This document shows positions 17,862 through 26,997 of a stretch of DNA of 64,000 nt, piece by piece; position 1 is the first letter of the stretch, and each line of letters begins with the position of its first letter. The notes below the pieces were generated by a model. The model saw only the letters and a list, made by a program, of their open reading frames with translations, made no database searches and was not told the DNA's origin. The position numbers and the translations under genes are program-made. Source of the DNA: Planococcus sp. MER TA 32b (GTDB lineage Bacteria; Bacillota; Bacilli; Bacillales_A; Planococcaceae); contig JAMCAN010000003.1 of assembly GCA_023715185.1 (NCBI GenBank), positions 186,001-250,000 of the forward strand, written 5' to 3'.

Positions 17862-19029
17862 GAGAAAACCGATTTGGACCAAAAGTTTCATCAATATCTC
17901 AGTAAGCACTTTTTTTATTTTCACCGTATTTTATGCTTTGCTGACGTTTGTGCCGCTGTATGTAATGGAAGATTTAAACGGTACGGTGGCGGAAGGCGGC
18001 ATGGCGACTTCCGTGTTCCTGGTCAGTGCCATCATTATGCGCCTGGCTGCAGGAATGATCCTCGATAAATTCGGCAATAAAGAAGTGCTTGTGTTTTCGG
18101 TGCTGATGTTTACGGTCAGTACAATCCTCTATATTTTCATCGGCACGTTCGCGGCGCTGCTGCTTCTGCGTTTTTTCCATGGAATCTGGTTCAGTCTGGT
18201 AACCACGGTGGCGGGGGCAATTGCCGCTGATATCATTCCGCCGGAACGTCGGGGAGAAGGCATGGGTTATTACGCGATTGCCATGAACCTTGCTGTTGTG
18301 GCAGGTCCGTTTATCGCGCTGACTTTGCAGCCGCTGGTGTCGTCTCAAATAATCTTCATCATCTTCGGGGCGATTATGATCATCGGTTTCATTTGCGCTT
18401 TGATGGTCCAGGTGCAGAAGATACCGAAAGAAACAGCGCCTGTCCGCAAACTTGCCCTCAGCAACTTTTTGGAAACGAAAAGTATGCCGATTGCGAGTGT
18501 CGGGTTCCTGATTTCCTTTGCTTATGCCAGCATCATTACGTTCATCTCGGTTTATGCGGATGCGCTCGGCCTCCTGCAGACGGCCAGTTTCTTCTTTGTC
18601 GTCTATGCGGTAGCGATGCTGCTTGTTCGGCCATTTACGGGACGGCTGTTTGACGCGAAGGGACCGGATTATGTCATCATTCCTTCGATCATCATTTTCG
18701 CCATCGGCTTATGGACACTCAGCTTCACGGCATCTTCCTGGATGCTGCTGTTGTCGGGAGCGCTGATCGGGTTGGGCTATGGGACTTTGCTGCCGAGCTT
18801 TCAAACGCTGGCGATCGAAGCCGCCGATAAACACCGGAGCGGATACGCAACAGGCACCTTCTTTGCCTTTTATGATACCGGTATTGCTATCGGAGCAGTT
18901 GCCCTTGGGGTGATGGCTTCTGCTCTCGGCTATTCGAAATTGTATTTGACCCTGGCGGTATTTGTACTGCTGATCGGCGTTTATTATAAATGGATAAGCG
19001 TTAAAACTGCCGGTTCTGCCAAAAGCTGA
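17854..19029 (+). CDS. MFS transporter, drug-efflux type
   Basis: This 391-residue protein has 12 predicted membrane segments. The loop 2-3 region reads MILDKFGNKEVL, an MFS motif-A variant, and IPPERRGEGMGYYAIAMNLA is a family motif near helix 5. It overlaps the MarR gene by 8 bp, which supports inducible efflux of a toxic compound. A hairpin terminator overlaps the stop. The substrate is unknown. Confidence 0.88.
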   Translation: MIERKPIWTKSFINISVSTFFIFTVFYALLTFVPLYVMEDLNGTVAEGGMATSVFLVSAIIMRLAAGMILDKFGNKEVLVFSVLMFTVSTILYIFIGTFAALLLLRFFHGIWFSLVTTVAGAIAADIIPPERRGEGMGYYAIAMNLAVVAGPFIALTLQPLVSSQIIFIIFGAIMIIGFICALMVQVQKIPKETAPVRKLALSNFLETKSMPIASVGFLISFAYASIITFISVYADALGLLQTASFFFVVYAVAMLLVRPFTGRLFDAKGPDYVIIPSIIIFAIGLWTLSFTASSWMLLLSGALIGLGYGTLLPSFQTLAIEAADKHRSGYATGTFFAFYDTGIAIGAVALGVMASALGYSKLYLTLAVFVLLIGVYYKWISVKTAGSAKS

Positions 19030-19034
19030 ACCGG
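19010..19034 (+). terminator. Probable terminator overlapping MFS stop
   Basis: CCGGTTCTGC and GCTGAACCGG pair around CAAAA with one mismatch; the T-tract is imperfect (GTAAGATTTTA). Confidence 0.5.
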
Positions 19035-19108
19035 GTAAGATTTTATTTAGCGGGAAAATGCATTATACTGAGAAGATAGTATGCAAGCAGAAGGGGTTTT
19101 TGTTTTCC

Positions 19109-19942
19109 ATGGGACAAAAAAATGCGGAATTATATAACTACATAATCGGAAATAAAGAAAAGATGACAGAGGAATGGCTGGCTAACCGTAAAGAGACAAA
19201 CGGCTCCATGTATTCAAGCAATGCCTCCTCTCAAGTCGAAGAACAATTGAAAAAACAGAATACGGATTTTATAGAAGCGGTAACTTCAGTGTTTACGAGT
19301 GATGAAGATGAATTTTTGGGCAAATTGGATAGTTGGGTTGAAACAGTTGCCACTGCGCGTGCCCGCCAATCAGTTCCACTCCATGAAGTAATTGCACAGA
19401 TTCGCGTGTTCCGTCGGATTTACTGGGATTATGTCAGAAAATTCTTTAGCGAGGATTTTGAAGCTGACAGCAATGACGCACTGGAATGGGCCGAAATCTT
19501 AAACAATTCGTTTGACTACATCATCGAACGTTTCGCTATCCGCCATTATGAAGCGGATCAGCGGATACTTCAAAGCCAGCAGCAAATGATTTATGAGTTG
19601 AGCAGCCCGGTCATCCCGATTAAAAAAGGTGTCGGCATCCTGCCGTTAGTGGGGGATATTGATACACACCGCGCCAAAATCATTTTGGAAACAGCGCTTG
19701 AGCAAAGTGTGAAACAGCAATTGGATACACTTTATATCGATCTATCGGCGGTAGCCATTATCGATACAATGGTGGCGCAGCAGATCTTCCAGGTGATGGC
19801 GTCGCTGAAAATTATCGGCGTCCAGTCGGTGCTGTCAGGCATCCGTCCGGAAATTGCCCAAACGGCCATCACGCTGGGCATCGATTTCAAAGACATCAAA
19901 GTCCACGCGAACCTGATGCGTGCTTTGGAGAACCAGGCGTAA
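19109..19942 (+). CDS. RsbR paralogue (stressosome STAS protein)
   Basis: This 277-residue stressosome component has a variable N-terminal domain of about 165 residues, probably an all-helical globin-like sensor, and a C-terminal STAS domain from SSPVIPIKKGVGILPLVG. Both phosphorylatable threonines of RsbRA-type proteins are present, T186 in GDIDTHRAK and T220 in AIIDTMVAQ. Their 34-residue spacing equals that of T171/T205 in Bacillus subtilis RsbRA. ATG 19109 is chosen to match the family start. It is flanked by terminators, so it is monocistronic, with no rsbS, rsbT or sigB nearby. Confidence 0.9.
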   Translation: MGQKNAELYNYIIGNKEKMTEEWLANRKETNGSMYSSNASSQVEEQLKKQNTDFIEAVTSVFTSDEDEFLGKLDSWVETVATARARQSVPLHEVIAQIRVFRRIYWDYVRKFFSEDFEADSNDALEWAEILNNSFDYIIERFAIRHYEADQRILQSQQQMIYELSSPVIPIKKGVGILPLVGDIDTHRAKIILETALEQSVKQQLDTLYIDLSAVAIIDTMVAQQIFQVMASLKIIGVQSVLSGIRPEIAQTAITLGIDFKDIKVHANLMRALENQA

Positions 19943-19948
19943 TAAGAA

Positions 19949-19980
19949 AACCAGCCGCAAGTTAAATCTTGCGGCTGGTT
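19949..19980. terminator. Bidirectional intrinsic terminator
   Basis: AACCAGCCGCAAG pairs perfectly with CTTGCGGCTGGTT, then T6 on the plus strand; the A-run to the left serves the convergent haemolysin III gene. Confidence 0.9.
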
Positions 19981-19987
19981 TTTTCAT

Positions 19988-20635
19988 TTAAAGTACATAA
20001 TAATAAACGGCCAGGAAATGGCACAGGCTGCCGAGCAGGATGAAGATATGGAAGATTTCATGGAAACCGGCGTACTTGAAGGACAGGAAATTGGGTTTCA
20101 ATCCGTAGATGATGCCGCCGACTGTATACATGATGCCGCCTCCGACCAAGAGAGAAAGGCCGATTGCTGACAGATTATCCGTCAAAGGCACAACAGCGAA
20201 TACGATGATCCAGCCCATGATGATATAGATTGCCGTCGAAAGCCAGCGCGGAGAATGGAACCAGACCATCTTAAAGAGGATGCCGCTGATTCCAAGAGCA
20301 GCCACCAGGGTGAAAACGGTCCAGCCCAGTGTGCCATCGAGTGCAATCAGACAGAATGGCGCGTATGAGCCTGCAATCAACAGAAAGATCATCGAATGAT
20401 CCAGCTTTCTCAGGAAAGCGATGGTTTCGGGTTTCGCTTTTGCGGCATGGTAAACGGTCGATGCCGTATACAGACAGATTAAACTTGCGCCGAAAATGAT
20501 GACTGACACGATATAAAGGGTCGGCAATCCTGCTGAGCTTGCTTTGGTAACCATCGCCAAAAGTGCAATAATAGACAGCACAGCTCCGATTAAATGGGAT
20601 ATTGCGTTAAAAGGTTCTCTGAAATAAGTATGCAT
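19988..20635 (-). CDS. Haemolysin III family (PAQR-like) membrane protein
   Basis: This 215-residue protein has seven membrane segments and the conserved opening REPFNAISHLIGAVLS. Later conserved residues include RKLDHSMIFLLIAGSY and AGFHEIFHIFILLGSLCHF, whose His/Asp residues form the metal site of the PAQR/CREST superfamily (ceramidase-like hydrolases). Despite the name, a haemolytic role is not expected. It has an AGGAG ribosome site and is convergent with the RsbR paralogue across a shared terminator. Confidence 0.9.
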   Translation of the reverse strand: MHTYFREPFNAISHLIGAVLSIIALLAMVTKASSAGLPTLYIVSVIIFGASLICLYTASTVYHAAKAKPETIAFLRKLDHSMIFLLIAGSYAPFCLIALDGTLGWTVFTLVAALGISGILFKMVWFHSPRWLSTAIYIIMGWIIVFAVVPLTDNLSAIGLSLLVGGGIMYTVGGIIYGLKPNFLSFKYAGFHEIFHIFILLGSLCHFLAVYYYVL

Positions 20636-20773
20636 TCAAATGTCTCCTCTTCGGTATGTAGTTATTATAACTACTTAGTATGATATACGTAGTTATTTTG
20701 CTAGTCAAGCTTGGCTATTCGGTGATCATAGTATAAAATTAAAGCAGCAGTTTTATTGAGGGGGAGTTCGAAC

Positions 20774-21349
20774 ATGGCGGACGCCAAAGGGTTAATCGAA
20801 AGTCTCGCGCTGGAAAAAAAGATTCCGGCCGAAGAGATTCCGAAAATAGATTTGTACATTGATCAGGTCATTCAATTGTTTGATACAGGGTTCTCAGATA
20901 TGAAGAGAAATCCGGATGAAAAGATCCTGACCAAGACCATGATCAACAATTATGCCAAAGGGAAATTATTCTATCCGGTGACCAATAAGAAATATTCCCG
21001 GAATCATGTGATGTTAATCGCCCTGATTTATCAGATGAAAAGTGCTTTGTCGATCAATGATGTAAAAAAAGTGCTTGCCGGCATCAATGAAAAAGCCGCA
21101 CAGAAGGAAATGGACCTTAGTGGATTCTACGACAGCTATCTGGAGATCCAGCGGCATAACGATGAAATTTTCAAGGGGAATCTGGAGCGGCAGATGGAGA
21201 AAGCGCAATCGGAATCGGCGGACTTCGGCGATGACCGCGAAGAAATCGAAAAAGTGCTGTTGATCGCATCGCTCGTCCATATGAGCAATCTTTACAGAAG
21301 AGCAGCTGAAACTTTGGTCGATGAAATGGCGGAAGGGAAAGAGGCCTGA
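20774..21349 (+). CDS. DUF1836 protein (MerR-like HTH)
   Basis: This 191-residue soluble protein of the DUF1836 family has an internal ILTKTMINNYAKGKLFYPVTNKKYSRNHVMLI stretch (described here by its ends) that resembles a winged-helix MerR-type fold. ATG 20774 lies 8 nt after GGGGGAG. Its stop shares a base with the next start (TGATG), so it is coupled with the YqxD-type gene. DNA binding is inferred from the fold and not shown. Confidence 0.75.
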   Translation: MADAKGLIESLALEKKIPAEEIPKIDLYIDQVIQLFDTGFSDMKRNPDEKILTKTMINNYAKGKLFYPVTNKKYSRNHVMLIALIYQMKSALSINDVKKVLAGINEKAAQKEMDLSGFYDSYLEIQRHNDEIFKGNLERQMEKAQSESADFGDDREEIEKVLLIASLVHMSNLYRRAAETLVDEMAEGKEA

Positions 21350-21795
21350 TGGTAAAAGTATTGATCGATGCAGATGGCTGTCCGGTGGTGGACCAAACAA
21401 TCACCGCTGCCCGGAAATATAATCTGGACGTGATTTTGTTATGTGATACGTCTCATGAGATGTACCGTGACGGCGCTGAAACGGTGACGGTCTCCAAAGG
21501 GCCGGACGCAGTTGACTTCGTGCTGGTCAACCGGGTGAAAAAAGGGGATATAGTGGTAACACAGGATTATGGCCTGGCTGCGATGGTGCTCGCGAAGCAG
21601 GGCTATCCAATTGACCAGAACGGCCGGCTTTATTCGGAAGAAAATATTGACCAGCTTTTGCACGGCCGGCACATTGCCAAAAAAATCCGGCAGGGCGGCG
21701 GACGGATGAAAGGACCGAAAAAACGCAAACCGGAAGATAATGAAAAATTCACGATGAACCTTGAAGGGTTGATTGAAAATACAGCAGCAAAATGA
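21349..21795 (+). CDS. UPF0178/DUF188 protein (YaiI/YqxD family)
   Basis: This 148-residue protein starts MVKVLIDADGCPVVDQTI, and acidic residues recur in GDIVVTQDYGLAAM, giving a PIN-like nuclease pattern of the DUF188 family. The C-terminal half carries a basic tail (KKIRQGGGRMKGPKKRKPED) suited to nucleic-acid contact. It is translationally coupled to the DUF1836 gene and ends at a hairpin terminator. The activity is not established; nuclease function is inference from the fold. Confidence 0.85.
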   Translation: MVKVLIDADGCPVVDQTITAARKYNLDVILLCDTSHEMYRDGAETVTVSKGPDAVDFVLVNRVKKGDIVVTQDYGLAAMVLAKQGYPIDQNGRLYSEENIDQLLHGRHIAKKIRQGGGRMKGPKKRKPEDNEKFTMNLEGLIENTAAK

Positions 21796-21832
21796 ACGAT
21801 GGAGAGAGCCTTGCGGAGGCTGTCCCATCGTT
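21795..21832 (+). terminator. Intrinsic terminator
   Basis: AACGATGG pairs with CCATCGTT; an inner AGCC/GGCT stem is separated by small bulges; T7 follows. Confidence 0.8.
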
Positions 21833-21916
21833 TTTTTCATTTCATTTGCAGGGAGTAAAACCTTTACAAGAGGGAATAATGTAAAAAACACGGAAATTAT
21901 CCGAAAGGGGATTGGC

Positions 21917-22600
21917 ATGGATAAAATATTGATCGTGGTTACAAATCATTCGGCGCTGGGGCCAAAGGGGAAGAAAACGGGGTTATGGCTGAGGGAACTT
22001 ACGGATTTTTATCATGAAGTGAGAGGCCATTATGGAGTGGATATCATCAGTACAGCGCCTGACCGGGTTCCGATCGATCCGCGAAGCCTGATGGGAGCTG
22101 TTACGCATAAGCAGACACGGAATTATTATATGGATGATGATTTCATGGTGCAGCTGAGAAAACCGTTGGTGCCTGATCAGGTGAATCCTGAAGAATACGC
22201 GGCAATCTACTTTACCGGCGGGCACGGCACGATGATGGATTTTCCGGACGACGAAAATTTGCAGGAATTGACCCGCAAGATTTATGAACAGGGCGGCTAT
22301 GTGACCGCTGTATGCCACGGACCAAGCGGCATCCAGAACGTCCGGCTTTCAAATGGACGGCTGCTGGTGTCTGGGCATGTCGTCACCGGCTTTTCAGACA
22401 GGGAAGAAAAAATGATGGGCATGTACAAGCACATTCCTTTTTCACTTGAACAAGTGTTGAAGGAACGTGGAGGCTTGTTTAAAAAGGCACCAGTGCCAAT
22501 GGCTGCCTGCACAGTGGTTTCAGGAAGGCTTATAACCGGCCAGAATCCGGCTTCTGCAAGAGGTGTTGCCCGTAGGCTGCTGGAGCAGCTTGAAATATAG
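21917..22600 (+). CDS. DJ-1/PfpI (Hsp31-like) glutamine amidotransferase-fold protein
   Basis: This 227-residue protein has the nucleophile elbow AVCHGPSG (Cys133-His134) and an upstream FTGGHGTMMDFPDD turn, as in Hsp31-type DJ-1/PfpI proteins (glyoxalase III or deglycase/chaperone activities in relatives). A Glu near residue 27 in GLWLREL is positioned like the third member of the site. ATG 21917 follows AAAGGGG. It is downstream of a terminator, so it is an independent unit. The physiological substrate is uncertain. Confidence 0.85.
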   Translation: MDKILIVVTNHSALGPKGKKTGLWLRELTDFYHEVRGHYGVDIISTAPDRVPIDPRSLMGAVTHKQTRNYYMDDDFMVQLRKPLVPDQVNPEEYAAIYFTGGHGTMMDFPDDENLQELTRKIYEQGGYVTAVCHGPSGIQNVRLSNGRLLVSGHVVTGFSDREEKMMGMYKHIPFSLEQVLKERGGLFKKAPVPMAACTVVSGRLITGQNPASARGVARRLLEQLEI

Positions 22601-22731
22601 AGACAGAAAGAGAATGAAGACGTATATATCTTATGAAGATGAAAAATCTTCAAATTTCCTAATTAAATTTGTTTTTTAAGGGTATACAAAATTATATGGC
22701 GGAATTATAAAGTTTTATATGGAGGGATTCG

Positions 22732-23016
22732 ATGAAGAAATCAACAATGATTACTGTATTGACCAGTGCGTTTGCGGCGGTAGCCGGAATATTCGTCTAT
22801 AAATCCTATCAGGAAAAATCGAAACAGGCTGCGCTTGAAAAAGATGTGGATATGCATAACAGCGAAGAAATAGATCGCCGTGAAAGTGTGGAAGCGGATG
22901 AAGACGACGCTGAAAAAGGCTTGACTCAATTGGATTCAGCTTACCGGGACGAGTGGCAGGCAAATGCTTTCCCGCAGACGCACCGGGAAATGGAAGAATT
23001 GGAAAAAGACAAATAA
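22732..23016 (+). CDS. Small membrane-anchored acidic protein
   Basis: This 94-residue protein has a single N-terminal membrane segment (about residues 5-22) with no signal-peptidase or lipobox motif, then a highly charged acidic tail. GGAGGG lies 6 nt before the ATG. I do not recognise a family with confidence; the shape resembles YtxH-like or general stress membrane proteins. It is monocistronic, with a strong terminator directly after. Confidence 0.65.
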   Translation: MKKSTMITVLTSAFAAVAGIFVYKSYQEKSKQAALEKDVDMHNSEEIDRRESVEADEDDAEKGLTQLDSAYRDEWQANAFPQTHREMEELEKDK

Positions 23017-23030
23017 TGCATGAATCTACC

Positions 23031-23065
23031 AGAGCGAAAGCAGAGAGAATTCTTGCTTTCGCTCT
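23031..23065 (+). terminator. Intrinsic terminator
   Basis: AGAGCGAAAGC pairs with GCTTTCGCTCT, followed by T5. Confidence 0.9.
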
Positions 23066-23102
23066 TTTTGCCGGTTTTATTTTATAGAAAGGAGGGAGTC
23101 AT

Positions 23103-24191
23103 TTGTGGATCAGGAAACCATTTTTTGAATATGCCACGGGCGCAATCCTGATTTTGATCATCCTGTTTTTTCTGGGCAAAATCGATTACGTCCTTTGGCC
23201 ATTCAAGATTATAATTGCTACACTTTTTGCGCCGATTTTAATAGCTGGCCTGTTTTATTATCTTCTGCGCCCGCTGGTCAATCTGCTGAGGCGCTACGTA
23301 CCTAAATTGGCGGGCATCGCCATTGTTTTTGCGGCCATTGCGTTGATTTTTACAATTGGAATCTATATTTTCGGTCCTACTGTTAAAGAGCAGGTGGACA
23401 GTTTTATGGAATTGGCGCCGGAAAAAGTGGAGGAAGTGACAGCGGAATCCGAAACCGCCATGCAGAGGTTTGAGTTTATGGGTGTCCAGGGTTCCGAAAT
23501 TCGGGCAAGGGCATTAACTTATATTGAATCCGCATCAGACGGCCTGATTGATAATGTGGCGGGCATCCTATCTGCATTGATGAACATAGCAGTCGTCATC
23601 ATCGTAGTGCCATTCATACTTTTCTTCTTATTAAAAGATGACGAAAAGCTGGTTCCGCATATTATGAAATACTTGTCTGAAGAGCATAAACCGGAAGGCC
23701 GGAAATTATTGAGCGACGTTGACGCAACCTTATCCGCCTATATCGTCGGCCAGGCACTGGTGGCAATGACAGTCGGTGTGCTGATGTACATCGGTTATGT
23801 GATTATCGGGCTGGATTACGCATTCACGCTGGCTATTTTTGCGATGTTCCTTATCATCATCCCTTTTTTGGGCCCGATTCTTGGGATCATCCCTGCCCTG
23901 TTTGTAGCTTTGGTCAACGGTGAACCTTTGATGGCAATAAAAGTCGTGCTGGTTTTACTCGTTGTCCAGCAATTGGAAGGGAATCTGGTCACACCGAATA
24001 TCATGGGCAACCGACTTAATATCCATCCGCTGACAATCATACTGTTATTGATGATTGCGGCAGCGCTTTATGGATTTATCGGACTTTTGATTGCTATCCC
24101 GCTGTATGCGGTATTGAAAACGCTCGTGCACAATTTCAGGCTTTTCATCAGACTGAGAAGGAAAAGGGAAATAGCGCAAGGTTCTGACTGA
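23103..24191 (+). CDS. AI-2E family transporter
   Basis: This 362-residue membrane protein of the AI-2E/TqsA/YdbI family has about eight membrane segments. Conserved segments include VVPFILFFLLKDDEKLVPH, the central LGPILGIIPALFVAL and QQLEGNLVTPNIMGN. The start is TTG 23103, 7 nt after AAGGAGG. Relatives include exporters and Na+/H+ antiporters, so the AI-2 label should not be taken literally. A second family member is encoded at 47623-48702 in this window. Confidence 0.88.
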   Translation: MWIRKPFFEYATGAILILIILFFLGKIDYVLWPFKIIIATLFAPILIAGLFYYLLRPLVNLLRRYVPKLAGIAIVFAAIALIFTIGIYIFGPTVKEQVDSFMELAPEKVEEVTAESETAMQRFEFMGVQGSEIRARALTYIESASDGLIDNVAGILSALMNIAVVIIVVPFILFFLLKDDEKLVPHIMKYLSEEHKPEGRKLLSDVDATLSAYIVGQALVAMTVGVLMYIGYVIIGLDYAFTLAIFAMFLIIIPFLGPILGIIPALFVALVNGEPLMAIKVVLVLLVVQQLEGNLVTPNIMGNRLNIHPLTIILLLMIAAALYGFIGLLIAIPLYAVLKTLVHNFRLFIRLRRKREIAQGSD

Positions 24192-24277
24192 GTATACAGA
24201 AAAATATGATTATCTTATTAAGTTTGAGAATATTATGATATATTAGTAATGTACTTAATTTAGACAAAGGGGGAAAT

Positions 24278-25072
24278 ATGATGAAAAAGTTCAGTTTTCT
24301 GATGATGCTTTTAGCATTGATGCTGTTTATCGCGGCATGTGGATCTGACGGCGAATCGACTTCCGGGGGAGAAGGAAGCGGTACTGAAGGCGGCGAAGGA
24401 GAAACATACGAAGTAGGGATTGATACGACTTATCCGCCATTCGAATATGAAGTGGACGGGGAATATACAGGGATTGATATCGATTTGATCAATGCGATCG
24501 CTGAGGACCAAGGTTTTAACATCAACTTCAACCCGATGGACTTTGGCGGAATCATTCCAGCTTTGCAAGCAGGACAATTGGACATTGCGATTGCCGGAAT
24601 GAGTATTACAGACGAACGTAAAGAGGTAGTGGATTTTTCTGATCCGTATTTCGATGCAGGATTGACGCTTGTTGTTCAGGCGGACAACTCGGACATCACT
24701 TCTCTGGAGGACCTTGAAGGCAAAACAGTTGCCGTGAAGAGCGGAACAACGGGAGCGGAATTTGCCCGTGAGAACGAAGATGAATATGGTTATGAAATTG
24801 CACAATTCGAAGACAGCCCATCCATGTTCCAGGAAGTATCGAACGGAAATGCGGATGTCCTTCTTGAAGACTATCCTGTCATCGCTTATGCGATTGCAGA
24901 AAGCGGCCTTGATCTGAAAACTGCAGGTGACCGTTTGACTGGTGACCAATATGGTATTGCAGTGCTGAAAGGCGAAAATGCCGATGTTCTTGAAAAAATC
25001 AACGCGGGGCTTCAGGAGTTGCGTGACAGCGGCGAGTACGATGAAATTCTGAACAAATACATTTCTGAATAA
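24278..25072 (+). CDS. Amino-acid ABC transporter substrate-binding lipoprotein
   Basis: This 264-residue extracellular solute-binding protein (family 3) of a polar or basic amino-acid importer has a signal peptide ending in lipobox LFIAAC, then a Gly/Ser/Glu-rich linker. The binding domain shows GIDTTYPPFEYEVDGEYTGI, FSDPYFDAGLTL and KTVAVKSGTTGAEFA. It is followed by a strong terminator before the permease gene, so the binding protein is probably made in excess. Glutamine, arginine or cystine are all possible ligands. Confidence 0.9.
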   Translation: MMKKFSFLMMLLALMLFIAACGSDGESTSGGEGSGTEGGEGETYEVGIDTTYPPFEYEVDGEYTGIDIDLINAIAEDQGFNINFNPMDFGGIIPALQAGQLDIAIAGMSITDERKEVVDFSDPYFDAGLTLVVQADNSDITSLEDLEGKTVAVKSGTTGAEFARENEDEYGYEIAQFEDSPSMFQEVSNGNADVLLEDYPVIAYAIAESGLDLKTAGDRLTGDQYGIAVLKGENADVLEKINAGLQELRDSGEYDEILNKYISE

Positions 25073-25082
25073 TACATGAGAT

Positions 25083-25104
25083 GCAGCGCGCAGATGCGCG
25101 CTGC
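25083..25104 (+). terminator. Intra-operon terminator/attenuator
   Basis: GCAGCGCGCA and TGCGCGCTGC form a perfect 10-bp stem, followed by T7. It lies between the binding-protein and permease genes of one transporter, which gives a graded expression ratio. Confidence 0.85.
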
Positions 25105-25149
25105 GTTTTTTTATAGGATAAGGAAGTGTATATTTTAAAGTTTAAGAAA

Positions 25150-25175
25150 GCTTTAACGGGCGCTTTCGCTTTTCT
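25150..25175 (+). repeat. Remnant of type A repeat
   Basis: Only the 3' end survives: TTAACGGGCGCTTTCGCTTT followed by TCT, matching the ends of copies at 15690 and 26857. Confidence 0.6.
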
Positions 25176-25194
25176 TATGGGAGGGATAATGTGA

Positions 25195-25839
25195 ATGGAA
25201 ACGTGGATTAATGCCTTGCCGTATTTACTGGAAGGCTTGCAAATAACACTGTATATCTTCATCATCGCTATTATTATCGGATTTCTAATCGGCTTGCTTA
25301 TGGCTTTGCTGCGCTTGTCGCCGTTCAAGATATTGAACTGGATCGCCAAGATTTTCGTTGATGCCATTCGCGGTACGCCGTTTATCGTTCAATTGTTCTT
25401 CATTTACTTTGGATTGAACTCATTAGACTTTATTTCAATGGACAATACCACAGCCGGGATTGTAACGGTGGCAATTAATGCCGGAGCTTATTTCTCGGAG
25501 ATCATCCGGGCCGGTATCCAATCGATCGATAAAGGGCAGATGGAAGCTGCGCGTTCTCTGGGATTGAATTCAACCCAGAACATGCGCCATATCATCTTGC
25601 CGCAAGCGTTCAGACGAATGCTGCCGACTTTCACCAACCAGGCAATCATCTCCCTGAAAGATACCTCTCTTCTTTCTGTAATCGGTGTCGCCGATTTGAC
25701 CCAGGAAGGGCGTATCCAGGCAAGTGCGACTTTCCAGGCGTTTGAGATCTACTTGCTTCTTGGTATTATTTACTTCATCGTCATATACTTGCTCTCCATG
25801 CTGGCGAGCTTTGTAGAAAGGAAGTTTGTATTACGATGA
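25195..25839 (+). CDS. Amino-acid ABC transporter permease
   Basis: This 214-residue HisM/GlnP-type permease has about five membrane segments and the EAA loop [27 protein letters not shown] (cytoplasmic ATPase contact, here around residues 120-146). The first helices carry the conserved [19 protein letters not shown]. The ribosome site is GGAGGG. It overlaps the ATPase gene by 4 bp and is separated from the binding-protein gene by a terminator and a repeat remnant. Confidence 0.92.
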   Translation: METWINALPYLLEGLQITLYIFIIAIIIGFLIGLLMALLRLSPFKILNWIAKIFVDAIRGTPFIVQLFFIYFGLNSLDFISMDNTTAGIVTVAINAGAYFSEIIRAGIQSIDKGQMEAARSLGLNSTQNMRHIILPQAFRRMLPTFTNQAIISLKDTSLLSVIGVADLTQEGRIQASATFQAFEIYLLLGIIYFIVIYLLSMLASFVERKFVLR

Positions 25840-26564
25840 CTATGATCAGAGTTGAAAACCTAAAAAAATCATTTGGTGATCTTGAAGTTATAAAAGATAT
25901 GAGTACAGTGGTCGAAGAAAAGGAAGTCATCTGCGTAATCGGTCCGTCCGGTTCAGGGAAAAGTACTTTTCTCCGCTGTTTGAACCGGCTCGAAGAGATT
26001 ACGGACGGCCATGTCTATATCGAAGGCGTCGATATTACCGACCCGAAGAATAACATCAATAAAATACGGCAGGATGTCGGCATGGTGTTCCAGCAATTCA
26101 ATCTGTTTCCGCATAAGACCGTGATGCAGAATGTGACACTTGCGCCTATGAAATTGAAGAACATGGATAAGGCCGCTGCTGAGAAAAAAGCATACGAGCT
26201 GCTCGATAAGGTAGGCTTGCGTGAGAAAGCGAAAGCTTATCCAGGTGAACTTTCGGGTGGACAAAAGCAGCGCGTCGCGATTGCCAGGGCGCTTGCCATG
26301 GATCCGAAAATCATGCTGTTCGATGAACCGACGTCCGCGCTTGACCCGGAAATGGTCGGAGATGTGCTGGATGTAATGAAGGAACTTGCGCGGGAAGGCA
26401 TGACCATGGTGGTTGTAACCCACGAAATGGGCTTCGCTGCTGAGATGGGCGACCGTGTCCTGTTCATCGACGGCGGTTATATCGTCGAAGAAAATGTGCC
26501 GAAGGAATTATTCGGCAATCCGCAGCACGAACGGACGAAAGCATTCTTGAGCAAAGTTTTATAG
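25836..26564 (+). CDS. Amino-acid ABC transporter ATPase (GlnQ-like)
   Basis: This 242-residue ATPase energises the importer encoded just upstream. Walker A is [10 protein letters not shown]-loop [10 protein letters not shown], signature LSGGQKQR, Walker [15 protein letters not shown] and H-loop VTHEMGF, all matching the polar amino-acid uptake class. It overlaps the permease gene by 4 bp (ATGA) and ends at a strong terminator. Confidence 0.93.
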   Translation: MTMIRVENLKKSFGDLEVIKDMSTVVEEKEVICVIGPSGSGKSTFLRCLNRLEEITDGHVYIEGVDITDPKNNINKIRQDVGMVFQQFNLFPHKTVMQNVTLAPMKLKNMDKAAAEKKAYELLDKVGLREKAKAYPGELSGGQKQRVAIARALAMDPKIMLFDEPTSALDPEMVGDVLDVMKELAREGMTMVVVTHEMGFAAEMGDRVLFIDGGYIVEENVPKELFGNPQHERTKAFLSKVL

Positions 26565-26568
26565 ACAG

Positions 26569-26604
26569 AAAAAATCCTTACCGAGATTTCGGTAAGGATT
26601 TTTT
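26569..26604 (+). terminator. Intrinsic terminator
   Basis: AAAAAATCCTTACCGA and TCGGTAAGGATTTTTT form a long perfect stem. The symmetry could also stop minus-strand transcripts. Confidence 0.9.
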
Positions 26605-26634
26605 GTTTGTTGAAAAGAAAAAGCTCAGTAATCG

Positions 26635-26850
26635 ATATTGCGCAAAACAGCTTCGAAGGCATTAGCCGACGCCTGCGAGGATAATGCCTTTGCGACGAAG
26701 TGCGTAGCACTGCAGGAGCACTTTTTTATTTGTGCTCCTGTCTCTGCATCGCTACGCTAGCTTCGAGACATGAAAGTGCGTTGCATCGCTGCGCTAGCTT
26801 CGTCGCAAAGAGATGTCCCAAATTACATTTGGTCCATCTCTTGCCTTTCA
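26635..26850. repeat. Type B repeat, partial mosaic copy
   Basis: It opens GATATTGCGCAAAACAGC like other B copies but lacks the matching right end. The interior holds hairpins CAGGAGCAC/GTGCTCCTG (26713-26740) and the GAGATG...CATCTC block with CCAAAT/ATTTGG (about 26811-26841), which recurs at 49285-49315. It runs straight into the 3' half of a type A unit. Confidence 0.7.
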
Positions 26851-26997
26851 GAGCTTAACGGGCGTCGTCGCTTTTCTGTGTCCAGACTCCGACGGCCCAA
26901 CTCTTCGGGTCATAAGCCAGCCCAGCTGCATAGCTAAAGCCATTTCGCTGTTCTGTCTTATGCCTTTCAGAGTTGAACGGGCGTCGTCGCTTTTCTA
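26842..26997 (+). repeat. Type A repeats, one 3' half and one full copy
   Basis: A 3' half (26842-26877, CCTTTCAGAGCTTAACGGGC to CTTTTCT) is followed by a full unit (26880-26997) whose end abuts the stop codon of the ppiB-like gene on the other strand. Confidence 0.8.

Noticed and set aside
22617-22731. Sigma-B promoter (GTTT...GGGTAT) before the small acidic protein
   Set aside because: GGGTAT is present at about 22680, but no acceptable -35 at the right spacing was found.
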